Source: Hanleya hanleyi
Lineage: Eukaryota; Mollusca; Polyplacophora; Lepidopleurida; Hanleyidae
DNA: 64,000 nucleotides
Direction of reading: 5' to 3'
Assembly: GCA_036873755.1 (NCBI GenBank)
Contig: JAVTVY010036924.1
Coordinates: 105,098 to 169,097 of the forward strand
The translations under genes were made by a program, and so were the position numbers. Positions 1-10,623 of this stretch are shown in pieces (the first letter of the stretch is position 1; each line of letters opens with the position of its first letter). Below the pieces are notes generated by a model that searched no databases, was not told where the DNA came from, and saw only the letters and a list, made by a program, of their open reading frames with translations.

Positions 1-281
1 TTATATACTGTAGAACCACAATAGTTCTATCCATGTGCCTCAATACGGTGTCTTGGTTCATGTCGGTATGAGTGGTTGGAAGTGAAATACCTCTAGATCA
101 CCTCTATGTCTGTCCTATATAACGTTCAGATCAGAAGAACCAGTGTTGGACCCATGTCTTGCTTGCATAATGTCCTAATTCTAAAGCCCGGTTTCATTTG
201 TATCACAGTCTGTCAACACGGAGACAAATGATTGTAGACGTTGATAATACACTATTTCAAAAGACTGAACTAAGAAAAAAA

Positions 282-316
<35 letters not shown>

Positions 317-756
317 CAAAATAATAATTAAATTATCATTTCTCAGATCGGTTCAAAATCATGTAAGATCAAGATGTATCAATAGAGAAACTGAAAATAT
401 GAGCTCATCTATATCTATGCCCTCGTAGATTCACTCTGTGTCTGAGCTCAGGGAATATAACGCCATTAAAAGCATAACGTATAATTCTGTATTTCAGAAA
501 CAGAAATCTAATACCTTGGACCTAAATGCAAACTTTTAGTTGTATAATATCATATAAGAAAATAACCAAGCCTACACTCACATGTGGCCTGGTTCCTTCA
601 TATCTTGTATATGTTTTTCTATAATCATTAAAACATTGTATATGTTTATTTAAATGTTTTCAAAACTGTTGTATCCATTCAAAACGCTGTGATTCGCATC
701 CCACTTGTTAGCCCCATAAAAAAAATTCTAAACATAGATAAGAGATAGATAAGCAT
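1..756. other. AT-rich non-coding stretch
   Basis: No exon, RNA gene or recognisable transposon is visible here. The only structured piece is an AAAT microsatellite, listed separately. The last bases (748-756) are the left target-site copy of the foldback element that follows. Confidence 0.6.
278..315. repeat. (AAAT)n microsatellite
   Basis: A run of about nine AAAT units preceded by a short A tract. It looks like ordinary simple-sequence DNA; no SINE body is visible immediately next to it. Confidence 0.9.
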
Positions 757-935
757 CACAGGCCCACAAAACAAGAGTTTTGGGGGTTGTGGGCGGTAGT
801 ATTAGGGTGAAGTGTCGAAATATGGGGTCTCTATATATATAACAACATGGGGTCATATATAGAGACTCCATATTTCGACATTTCACCCTAATACCATCGC
901 CCACACCCCTCAAAACTCCTGTTTTGTGGGCCTGT
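757..935. mobile_element. Foldback (MITE-like) element, copy 1
   Basis: The two halves are near-perfect reverse complements. The left end reads CACAGGCCCACAAAAC and the right end GTTTTGTGGGCCTGT. Between them both arms carry the words for a GGGTGAAGTGTCGAAATATG-type stretch, separated by a short TATATA-rich loop. The 9 bases GATAAGCAT occur directly on both sides (748-756 and 936-944), as expected for a target-site duplication. A 9-bp duplication with long inverted ends is typical of Mutator-like (MULE) non-autonomous elements, but superfamily assignment is inference because no transposase is present. A second copy lies at 4553-4724. Short ORFs crossing the palindrome are artefacts. Confidence 0.8.
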
Positions 936-944
936 GATAAGCAT

Positions 945-1783
945 CCAGCTGAAATATGGTCCTCCACTATTTTATCATCCAATCTCCATACCCTAACAAT
1001 GTAGATTTCAAATCACTCTTACATTTCACTTGAATAACACAGTTTATTCTTTCATTCTTACAGTCAGCATTGGTTACACTCAATAAGCGAATAGAAAGTA
1101 GTCCGATTCACCAACTGGGAGTCTTCGCAGTATGTGAGGATATATGGAGGTTAAATTGTAAAATACAATTAATGTAAAGAGAGCATACAGGTAAGTCTTA
1201 GCACATGTATTTATCTGATTCTATGGGCAATTAACTATCTGTTAACTTGGAATAAACACTCCAGACACAGTTCAACTTATTCAAGTGACTTTTTCGAGAA
1301 CCGTAGAGTTTCAATTCTAGCAACCTAACATTCCAGTAATAAAAGCCTAGTCTTTTGAGCAGTACTTATCCCAGGAATTAATACGGATTTAACCGTTTGC
1401 TCGCACAGGAGTCTCAATGGACTCTTGTTTGTATAGTTGTTGTTTTCTAATCAAATTGAGTTTGCCTCGCTAACACGATTAACACGGTGAAATGTGGCGC
1501 TAATCCAATAAAGGTTTGATTCAAGTATGCCAAGAACGACTGACTATCCAGGCCGAGCTTATCTCGATTACCTGTAGCGCACGTTTCTGCTCTTCGGCAT
1601 GTTTCGGCAGTTTTTTTCGCTTGTCCAATAGTGTTGACTTTACTTTGATCGCAAACTGTTTACCTTAGCCTATATATATTTACGGGTGGTTAGGCGAACA
1701 AACACAGCGAGTTCGTGTTGACAGACCGCGCGAGCCCTCCATACTTTCACCGCAACCGAAAAAAGTCCCCACTTCAAATAGAT
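945..1783. other. Non-coding, nothing recognised
   Basis: No ORF with exon-like borders, no repeat family shared with the rest of the window and no RNA gene were seen in this stretch. Confidence 0.5.
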
Positions 1784-1843
1784 GGTAATATCACATTCAT
1801 TAAGGTAATATCACATTCATTAAGGTAATATCACATTCATTAA
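1784..1843 (+). repeat. Three exact 20-bp tandem repeats
   Basis: The unit GGTAATATCACATTCATTAA occurs three times head to tail (1784-1803, 1804-1823, 1824-1843) without a mismatch. Perfect identity suggests recent expansion. No function is evident. Confidence 0.95.
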
Positions 1844-1903
1844 AAGTAGAACTACTCTACATGTAAATCACATTATTTCCGATGTGTTTTCAAAACAATT
1901 CGG

Positions 1904-2243
1904 GCGGGTGGTTGGGCGGGTGGTTGGGTTGGTTCAGGTTCCTGTTGCTTCAATGCATTTTGCTGAGACGCAACAGGAACTTGATAATGTGATGTCTAGC
2001 ACTGTAATACCACTTGTCTTTATTGCATCATGTAAGGGTCCCGTCTGTGTCTTGTGCGCTGTCCTCAGTGTTTTATAGGGTGGACGGAGGGTGTCGGGTT
2101 CCATGCTGCTTCAAAGATTTCGCTGCTTCAAAGATTTCTTCTTTGAAGTAGCAGAAGCACAACTGGGCTGGGTGGTGCTTAGTTGGTTCGTCGTGATATA
2201 GCTGAAATATTGTTGAAAGCGACGTTAAATTCTATTCACTCAC
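1904..2243 (+). mobile_element. SINE-like retroposon, copy 1 (with 14-bp target duplication)
   Basis: The element begins with a GCGGGTGGTTGGG repeat and ends in a TCACT-type tail. It is flanked by the identical 14-mer TCAAAACAATTCGG (1890-1903 and 2244-2257), the hallmark of target-primed insertion. Internally there is a hairpin around GTTCCTGTTGC / GCAACAGGAAC, a GCTTCAAAGATTT repeat, and a 3' module (GATATAGCTGAAATATTG, then AAAGCGACGTTAAA) that recurs at 2638 and 30626. That module is abundant in abalone-type genomes to my recollection. No tRNA-like promoter boxes are convincing, so the origin of the 5' half is unknown. Confidence 0.75.
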
Positions 2244-2637
2244 TCAAAACAATTCGGAAATTATAGTGTTGTCATAATTTATCCCAGCACAACTCGGAAA
2301 ATATGTCATATAGTGTTGTGATATTGTATCAAAGTGGAAATGCATTCGATACATTAAAGAATATTGTACTCTGCGATAGTTATTTGAAGACCATCATCTC
2401 GAGACAAGGCGTATCTTGCCGCAAGCTACAGCCCTTTGGCTGGTCTTGCCTGGGGAGGTTTGACGACACGAACCCTCATTTTGTCCAACATCGTAGTAAA
2501 CTCTTGTGTTTTACAGATAAATGGTTCCTCTGTTACTGTAATGATCATTCCTATTTATACAAGGGGATAGTTTCATGAATACAAGACGTGTCCAGTTTTG
2601 TATTCGCTATGTATATACTCGGATTTCGGTGCCATCA

Positions 2638-2933
2638 GTGAGTGAGTGAATAGGATTTAACGTCGCTTTCAACATTATTTCAGTCATATCGCGACGAACC
2701 AACTAAGCACCACCCAGCCAAGTTGCGTTCCTGCTACTTCAAAGAAGAGATCTTTGAAGCAGCATGGAACCAGACACCTTCCATCCACCCTATAAAACAC
2801 TGAGGACAGCATACAAGACACAGCCACGGTACTATAAAGACAAGTGATATTACAGTGCTATACACCACATTATCAAGTTCCTATTGCTTCTCAGCAAGAT
2901 GTATTGAAGCAACAGGAACCCCCAACCACCCGC
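2638..2933 (-). mobile_element. SINE-like retroposon, copy 2 (inverted)
   Basis: This is the same family as 1904-2243 but on the opposite strand, reading from the GCGGGTGGTTGGG end at 2933 down to the (GTGA)n tail at 2638. The body is diverged (the AAGTTCCTATTGCTTCTC hairpin arm differs) and about 45 bp shorter. No clear target duplication was found. With copy 1 it forms a large inverted repeat of about 300 bp arms separated by about 390 bp. Confidence 0.75.
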
Positions 2934-3050
2934 GTCAGCTTCATACGACCTACTGTCTGCATCGACGCAGGCGATCAAATTTTCGGAGTGGCTTATATGT
3001 CGGTTGGTTGGTTGGTTTGATTGGGCACTCCATCGTATTACAATGGGCAC

Positions 3051-3860
3051 AGGTCATACAGAGTATGCCGTGCAACCCGTTCCCCCACACCACCCTACAC
3101 ATGCTCCCTCCTACCAATGACGCATAGCCATCGGTAATTCCCCATTATATCTTCTTTACATCTGTATCCATATCATCTAATGTTGATCAGGTCCCATACA
3201 GAGTATGCCGTGCAGCGTTCCCCCACACCGCCCTACACATGCTCCCTCATACCAATGACGCATAGCCATCGGCAATTCCCCATTATATCTTCTTTACATA
3301 TATAGCCATATCATCTAACCTTGATCAGTCTTAATCCTCTTAATCGTCTCTATATATTCACCAATTATTCCACCCATTTCTCTTCATTTTCCCCAATAAA
3401 ATACCCCAATATCTCCCGTCATTTTGCCTATTTCCCGAAATCATAAATCCAGTGCCATGGAAATTTCACCCTGTATTTCTCATTTTTCTCAATTCAATAT
3501 CCCACTATTTTCCCTTATACAGAGTATCCCGTGCAACGCGTTACCCCACACCGACCTACACCTGCTCCCTCATACCAATGACGCATAGCCATGGTAATTC
3601 CCCATTATATTTTCTTTACATCTGTATCCATATCATCCAACATCGATCAGGTTCCCAGTCTTCCGTCTATTTCTCTTAATCATCTCTATATATTCATCAA
3701 TTATTTCACCCATTTCTCTTCATTTTCCCCAATAAAATACCCCAATATTTCCCGTCATTTTGCCTATTTCCGGAGATCATAAATCCAGTGCCATGTAAAT
3801 ATCACCCAGTATTTCTCATTTTCCTCCATGCAATATCCCATTATTTTCCCTTTACTGTGC
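3051..3860 (+). repeat. Tandem repeat, ~320-bp unit, about 2.4 copies
   Basis: The segment ATACAGAGTAT followed by CCGTGCA and CCCCACACC starts at about 3055, 3195 and 3516. The second and third units are full length (about 320-340 bp) and share long stretches such as CCAATGACGCATAGCCAT and CCCCAATAAAATACCCCAAT. The first unit is cut to about 140 bp. The sequence is pyrimidine-rich on the plus strand. Short ORFs inside are not conserved between units, which argues against coding. Confidence 0.85.
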
Positions 3861-3967
3861 CTATTCACCTAATGTCATAAAATACACTGCCTTATATACA
3901 CCTGTGCTTTCCCCAAGGATTTTCACTTGTTATTCTCTATTATCCCAGTAAATTCCCTCATTGTACA

Positions 3968-4303
3968 CTCTCTAAAAAAAACTTGAGTGAACTGTTCCAC
4001 TCAAGTTTGAGTGAAATGTACCTGTTCACTCAAACTTGAGTTACTTTTCACTCAACTTGAGTTACTTTTCACTCAACTTGAGTTAAAACCACTCAAGTTC
4101 ACTCAACTTGAGTGGGATCAATTTCCACTCTTAGGCTTGAGTGAATGTCACTCAAGTTGAGTGTATTTAATTCAAGTTGAGTGAAAAGTAACTCAAGTTG
4201 AGTGAAAAGTAACTCAAGTTGAGTGAAAATCTCACTCAAGTATTGAGTGGGATCACTTTCCACTCTTACTTGAGTGAAATTTCACTCAACTTTTTTTAGA
4301 GAG
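3968..4303. mobile_element. Palindromic element built from ACTCAACTTGAGT words
   Basis: The left end CTCTCTAAAAAAA and right end TTTTTTTAGAGAG are inverted copies. The interior consists of many copies of the self-complementary word ACTCAACTTGAGT and its half TTGAGTGAAAAGTAACTC, arranged so that the whole 336 bp can fold back on itself. A target duplication is not clear (at most a dinucleotide, CA on both sides). It is probably a non-autonomous DNA transposon with multiple internal protein-binding repeats, which is an inference from architecture. Confidence 0.7.
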
Positions 4304-4552
4304 CATATTCACACCCATGCTTCCCACCGTCTTCTGTGATCAACTCTCTTGATATTTCCCTTATTTTCCACGATCAAATATGCCCGTATATCCCCTCGTG
4401 CCCATTCCCGCAGGATAATATAATCCAATGCCATAGCTTCCATCATCCAGCATTCCCAGGCTCTAGCCTATGTGCATGTATGTTCCCTTGTGTCAATGGT
4501 AAATATGTACCAGCGGATGCACGAAGCTTATTATTCACTGTTTGTAGGGTAC

Positions 4553-4724
4553 CACAGGCCCGCAAAACAAGAGTTTTGGGGGGTGTGGGCGGTGGTATTT
4601 GGGAGAAGTGTCGAAATATGGGATGTGGATTTATATAAAGCATGGGGTTATATATAGAGACCCCATATTTCGACACTTCTCCCAAATACCACCGCCCACA
4701 CCTCCAAAACTCTTGCGGGCCTAT
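4553..4724. mobile_element. Foldback (MITE-like) element, copy 2
   Basis: This is the same family as 757-935: left end CACAGGCCCGCAAAAC, right end CTCTTGCGGGCCTAT, with the GAAGTGTCGAAATATGGG arm present in both halves. The 9-mer GTAGGGTAC flanks it directly (4544-4552 and 4725-4733). The two copies have different flanks but the same element boundaries, which fixes the ends of the family and shows it transposed. Confidence 0.82.
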
Positions 4725-4733
4725 GTAGGGTAC

Positions 4734-6520
4734 ATACGAACAGATGCGCGGCAACGTAGTTTTGAACGACGGCTGCCTACTGAGGGTAGGCTGTGACGCC
4801 TATCTTGGAATAAGGCATAGCCTGAGATAAGTTAACATGGGCCCATGCAGGCTGTCACAGCGATGTATGATTTGACGCCTGAACGGTCAGGTGTTGTTCA
4901 GGTAGATATATCCCCCTATGCTATAATAAGTATGCGGTAATTCTCTAATGTCACCTTGTCGTAATCATGAGGTAACTGCCAGATTGTCGCCGACGTGATA
5001 ATGACAAAACTGTCAAACAGCATGAGTGAGTAAGGAAATTATAATATTCACTGACTTAACATGTCATTTCTTAAAGACGATTATCTATTTATCTCCACAG
5101 AGGTCGACCTTGAACGTTCATGGAAGAAAAAAATACACGTATACCATTTCACGATAAAATGGGGTAATATATGGTCACACACGGGAGTTTGATCCGACAT
5201 TTTGTACATAACCGTCGTCCATACAAAAAGAATACTAGAACTATAAGGCTCACAAGTATTAATAGTTCGTTTCTGATAACCAGCCGCCCACAACTCTGAC
5301 CCCGCCAATTTATTTATTATTTTCATTCTGCGGTGTCTAAGACACTTGTTTTAGCAACGTTTGCCGACAAGCATGAACTGTCCCACTTCCCACGCTTCGC
5401 CACAGATTAGAGTTACTTCATGCTGCAGCGGCTGTTGATGCTTCAAAAATTATTCAGAGAACAATTATATATATTTTAATATTTATTTTGCAGACAGAGT
5501 TAACAGTTCATCCGTCAGCTTGTTTCAACGTCCAACTAAAATATAAATAAAATAAAAATAAAGTCCGCCCGTCCCTCTTTCATGACGAGCAGGTGATGAT
5601 AAACGACTCATTAAGTTTAATGAACCTAACAGAAGGTGGGAGCAGCGCCTCGATTGTACACCAGGGCGAAACTTTGGTTTTCGAAGATAAGAGAAGAGCG
5701 GTAACATGAAAGATATACTCTCGTATGTATACTTTTCACTACCTCATAAGGGAGTTATAAAATCAGGAGGGACCTATATACACCAATAAAATCTTCATCT
5801 CGGCTACTTTATCAACTCTCATAAAGCCGACTTAATAGAATTTAAATTACACGATCTTATGATAAACTGGAGTGATTTACGAGAGCATTGAAGAACCTAA
5901 ACCCTCCAGTCAAGTATTCATCGGAGACTAAGCGCCGCTAGTTCGTACTGTCGGTAAATATACTACCCTACCAACCAACACCGACTCCGTTTGTTAATCG
6001 AATGCATGCTACGTAATTGAAAGATATTACCTACTCAACTTCATAAACACACGTGGATCTCATTTCATTTCTGTAGTCATTTAATTCTTCAGTCCTCTAG
6101 CTAGGATTAATTCCCATTCACATTCGATTTTACACATTCTACGGTGTCCTATATACAAGAAGTTTTACCTGGAGTAAAGGAGAACGCAGAGAGCTACCGT
6201 ACACCTCATTTTCAAAGGATATATTTATACAACGGACATATATCGTTTTCCCCGATAAGTAATGAGACTCTGAACAATTATTCCCTGGCTAAACTGTAAT
6301 CATTTCGACCTACAACTGCGGTCTATCCAAGCAAATACCCCTGTAGCCCGGAAGCTTTCAACGAGAAATTCAGCAATTATTTTCATTCATTTGTCAGTTA
6401 AGATGAAGAAGAAGGCGTGGCCCAGGAGGCCAGACTGGAGAAAGGGGTCAAGTAGTCAAAAAGGCGATGTGCAGGTTTTAATTTCTATCTCGTGATGTGT
6501 AATATTCACGGATAGATGGT
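4734..6520. other. Non-coding, nothing recognised
   Basis: Only short ORFs are present, none with a recognisable domain or a convincing pair of splice sites. No repeats shared with other parts of the window were seen. Confidence 0.5.
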
Positions 6521-6580
6521 TGCACTTACGCCTGGCGAGTTGGGTCCTGACTTTGAAGGTCATGAGTTCGATTCTCGCAC
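6516..6580 (+). other. Possible decayed tRNA-derived promoter (B-box-like)
   Basis: The stretch contains GAGTTCGATTCTCG at 6564-6577, which fits the pol III B-box consensus. About 45 bp upstream lies TGGTTGCACTTACGCCTGG, which only loosely fits an A box. The arrangement suggests the head of an old tRNA-derived SINE. There is no clear target duplication or tail, so this is weak. Confidence 0.25.
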
Positions 6581-9224
6581 ATTGTGTGTTTAATACGACC
6601 CAGAAAATGCCCGAATGCTAGGTTCATAACGAAAGCGATTTCATTAAAAAAACATTCCATACTATTATATAGTTCACTGTTCAACGGTGAAACGAATGGG
6701 TTCAATCAACGAATACAATCGTAAAATCCAAGTTCAGAATTTTAATCCGTGTTTACATTTCCCTTAATGTTGATATTTTGAGGAGACATTTTGAATTTGC
6801 ACGAATGTACGACATTTTTAAACGCGTAATGTACAACTTCTCCGACTTTGGTCAACTTTCTTTTTTCTTTGAACCGCAAATTACTGGAATATTTGGCCAT
6901 TGTGGGGACGAAACAAACCTTAAGGCGGGAACAAAGAAAGCTTTCAAACAATAAAATACTGTCTGGAACAGGCTGGCGACAAGGCGACGTCATCGGGGCA
7001 ATGGAAACAATATAAAAATGTGTTGAAAACGGGTGTAGGGTGAGAAAGGAGTATTTTGTGTTAGCCAAATGGGCTCAAATGGTCTCAAATAAAGTCTGTC
7101 TTGGCGTCTGCAGGGCGAAGTGAGAAGGCAGGTACAAAATCAGACGATTTAGGAGAGCGGCACGACTTGAACCCAGAACACGGCCAGATCAGACGAGAAG
7201 TTACACGGTTTCAGGGAACAAACACACACCTTTTTACGGCTCTCTCCAACTTCTATGTCTTTTCTTACTTCTTGCCTTCGTATAAGCATTTATAACCTGT
7301 GAAACTTACTCTGCATGACGAAAACATGCATGCATAACATCACTGTTTTCGTGAAAGTTTTAATGTTTTTTCTTGAATTTTTGTCATATAAAAGTTTCTT
7401 CGTATGAAATGCGACATGATCATGGCAACTTATGGTTAAGCAGACCTGCTCCATGACACCGGTATCCTCACAGGTCCATCTTTCAGAGATGAATTTCCGT
7501 AATATAAAGACTTTAACAATAGAATTTTAAATGAAAAATCGACCCACTCACCATACACATTCTCCTTTACAGCATTGTCACATAAATTTAGCGAGAATAT
7601 TCTAGAATTCAAACTTAAAAAAATATTAATTCGCCTTACATATATCGAAATTATTCAATATTTGTTGACGGAAATACTACGAATATTTGAAGTTCTGTAA
7701 CAGCATAGATATGCATGAAATGTCTGCAAAACTCATACTATGGTCTATCAAGCGTGAGCGAGAAAAATAATATTGGAAAGTTTTGACATCTCAAGGTTTT
7801 TGCCCCTCATTCATTTCGTAGACAGTTTAACCGGGATAAAGTTTGCGGTCACGAAGATATGTAAAATTGGTAGCTCAAGCGTGACAACCCTTTTAGGGGG
7901 CAGATCTTTACTTGCTTGTACCGTTTACATTCGCCAATTCATTCATTAAATGTCCAATTCGGTTAAACATACAACTATAGTAGTGTATATACCAATAACT
8001 TCATTCAATAGATATGATCAACTCCCCCAGTGTTTATCTGGATATAACACAAAGCGACGTACACAAAAGAGCATTTCGCCAAAATACAACAAATGCAGGC
8101 CTGTATGGTACGACATAGTAATTAGTTCTACTAGAATACACGGTTGAACCGGACAGATTGTGTTCTATGACAGCATAATTACAACCCCCTCCGTCGTAGA
8201 AGTGTACCGCTTGTCGAGCCCAGAAGGGGTCACACAGTGTGCATAGGGGATCGCCAGTTAAAGTGCTCGTTCGGCCAAACTTGGCCAGGATAAATAACCA
8301 CGAGGACGATAACATTTCCAGAACTGTGGAATTCAACAATTTGCCCATGCACTGCAGGCGCTTTCTGAAATAATGCGCTATTTTAATATATATATATATT
8401 TCTCCTGGGAAAGAACGATCCACAGGCCAGCAAGGTGACGTCAATCCAAGCAAGTGGAGGCCTCTTGTACCATGGAGATTGAGTCCATCTTACAGTTGGC
8501 TATCTCAATCTTCACAACGTCAACGTTCTATTTGTGAGCCAAAAGCGAACCCTTGACCATCTTGCATAGCAGACCGCGTTCCGCCCACATTCCAGTTACG
8601 TGACCTAGAAAAGCTGCGCTGATGGTAAAATACGTTAGGGTTTTACTTTCTGTGCTAAACTATTCGCTGATACCGAATGTAAAATATTTAATCCAAGCAT
8701 GCATAACAATAAAATATTAATGGATAGATCAGTGAAATTTTATAGAAATCCGTGCGTTATTTCACCCAATTCAAGTCCTTCAGTGAGAAGGTGAGGTCGG
8801 ATCCACTGACATCGCGGACCGTCTTTAAAGTTTCAGTGTTCCTACATTTGCCTGGCTTGTTGGATGTTTGATGGTAGATGAATGGGTTGATTTTTTTCTT
8901 CAAATAGATTTTTTTTTAAACTATGTTTCTTTTATATTTATTGTTGAAAATATGCGTCTTCATCTGCCACCGGGTATATCCCACAAGCTATGGTGCTCTC
9001 GAATCTCTTGTCACGGTCGCCTTGATCGCCGTAAACAAGTGATCTGATTGGTCAATATATCGACGATGTTGCTTTACGTTGAACACGATGCAGTGCCCAA
9101 GTGGACCAGGGGTATCTATCATAGAGATATCCCTGGTTTTAGCGAGGATGTCTCATAATAAGCTATCCTATAGGTCCATGCGTGGACACAGGGAAACTAA
9201 GTTTGGTCGTTCAGTTCTGTGCAG
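6581..9224. other. Non-coding, nothing recognised
   Basis: The longest ORFs (minus strand, 6742-7068 and 8034-8453) have no recognisable motif, biased composition and no conserved neighbour. I see no gene here. A short (TA)n run lies at about 8386-8399. Confidence 0.45.
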
Positions 9225-9232
9225 TTTCCAAC

Positions 9233-10208
9233 TAGCTAAATAATATATAGCCCTCACCAGTATGAGGGCTATAGGTCTGCCCCAGTCACCTCCAGCGAGG
9301 GTTTTAGATAATTTTATTACGAATCACCCACCTATGAAACTGCCGTACATCTAATCTCTATCCCCTCCTGCGCACTATTTTAAAATCTTGCGCACTATTG
9401 TGAAATAGTAACGAATATATCGCCGTCTGAATTTTCCAGTGGAAAACTTCAACTCTCTACGCGCCATGTTGGTGACGTCACGGTATATGGGCCGTGCTGG
9501 CCGTTTGCAATTGAACATGGCGCGTATAAAGTGGAAGCATTTGCGTACACTTCGCCATCCATACGATGGCTTGCGAATCGTGTGTCTCCATTATCGCGGA
9601 GCGATATCCGGTACTTTACCGGATTCTGTTCGGCCTTCATCCGGCGGAGAACAGACCCGAGAAATCTGATAAATTACAGGTTTTCATATCACTTCTGAAA
9701 CAGATATTGTCTGGGCTTACAAAATATATAGGTATGTATAACGTTCGTATCATCCAAGAGGTGTGGTGGATCTGAAATTTTGAACAAGAGTTCATCACAT
9801 GACTCGAAAATGGCGAGTTACGTTGGGGTTACGTCGGTAGACTTTAGCTGATTGGCTGACGAAGTCACGTGGTATTGATTTATGGAAATTCCCTCCTGCA
9901 GTTACCGAAAGTAGGCTGAACATGGATACACACGATCCCAGGGTCAGTCTTACTGCGTATAGATGACCGAGATGGTTACAGGTTGAAGTGGAAGTTGTCG
10001 ACTGGAAAATTCAGATGGCGATATATTCGTTACTATTTCGCAATAGTGCGCAAGATTTTAAAATAGTGCGCAGGAGGGGATAGAGATTAGATGTACGGCA
10101 GTTTCAGAGGTGGGTGATTCGTAATAAAATTATCTAAAACCCTCGCTGGCGGTGACTGGGGCCGACCTATAGCCCTCATACTGGTGAGGGCTATATATTA
10201 TTTAGCTA
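9233..10208. mobile_element. DNA transposon with ~210-bp terminal inverted repeats (non-autonomous)
   Basis: The first ~210 bp (9233-9445) reappear as reverse complement at the right end (9995-10208), including the perfect 24-bp tips that begin TAGCTAAATAATATATAG and the inner words GCGCACTATTTTAAAATC and TAGATGTACGGCAGTTTC. The 8-mer TTTCCAAC lies directly on both sides (9225-9232, 10209-10216). The 550-bp interior has no transposase; short ORFs there (for example 9439-9669) lack motifs. Superfamily is open: an 8-bp duplication fits hAT, P or Merlin, but the TAGCTA tip is not diagnostic. Confidence 0.85.
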
Positions 10209-10228
10209 TTTCCAACCTACCATCATGT

Positions 10229-10560
10229 ATAATTTTGAAAAGTAGCTGAGTGGAACTCAGCAGAAATATCAGTACCGTAAATTCATTACTGAGCAGTTTA
10301 ACACAGTCAAGAACTGACAATTTCCACCCGGAAACTGATTAGTACTGTACAGGTTCTGAGCGACCGTTCTGAGCAGCACTGCCCAGTTACTGTGAAGAAC
10401 CGTTCAGTTGTTGAGTGCATGGAACTGTACCGTAACTGCTTCAGCTTAGAACCTATCAGTAACTCAACGGTACTGTGCAGGTACTGCTCACTATACAATA
10501 GTACAATAAAGGTATATATATATATGTACTATACTGTACGGTCAGTAACTGGCAAGAACT
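10229..10560 (+). repeat. Dispersed repeat A, rich in ACTG/CAGT words
   Basis: This block aligns by eye with 15255-15585: shared stretches include CAAGAACTGAC, GAAGAACCGTTCAGTTGTTG, AGTGCAT and GAACTGTACCG. It is interrupted at its right end by the 54-bp hairpin inserted at 10561. It is an old repeat family of unknown class. The copy is in the same orientation as B. Confidence 0.7.
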
Positions 10561-10614
10561 TAGCTAAATAATATATAGCCCTCACGAGTATGAGGGTTAT
10601 ATATTATTTAGCTA
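10561..10614. mobile_element. 54-bp minimal hairpin element with 9-bp target duplication
   Basis: The element consists of the 24-bp tip of the 9233-10208 family (TAGCTAAATAATATATAG...CCCTCA), six bases (CGAGTA), and the inverted tip. The 9-mer GCAAGAACT is directly repeated on both sides (10552-10560, 10615-10623). It therefore looks like an independent insertion and not a deletion scar. One mismatch separates the two arms. Confidence 0.85.
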
Positions 10615-10623
10615 GCAAGAACT

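Noticed and set aside
278..315. Poly(A)-type tail of a retroposon
   Set aside because: No element body or target duplication could be identified beside the AAAT run.
8034..8453. 139-codon minus-strand ORF
   Set aside because: Cysteine- and tyrosine-rich but without spacing typical of any domain I know; no supporting exons or start context.
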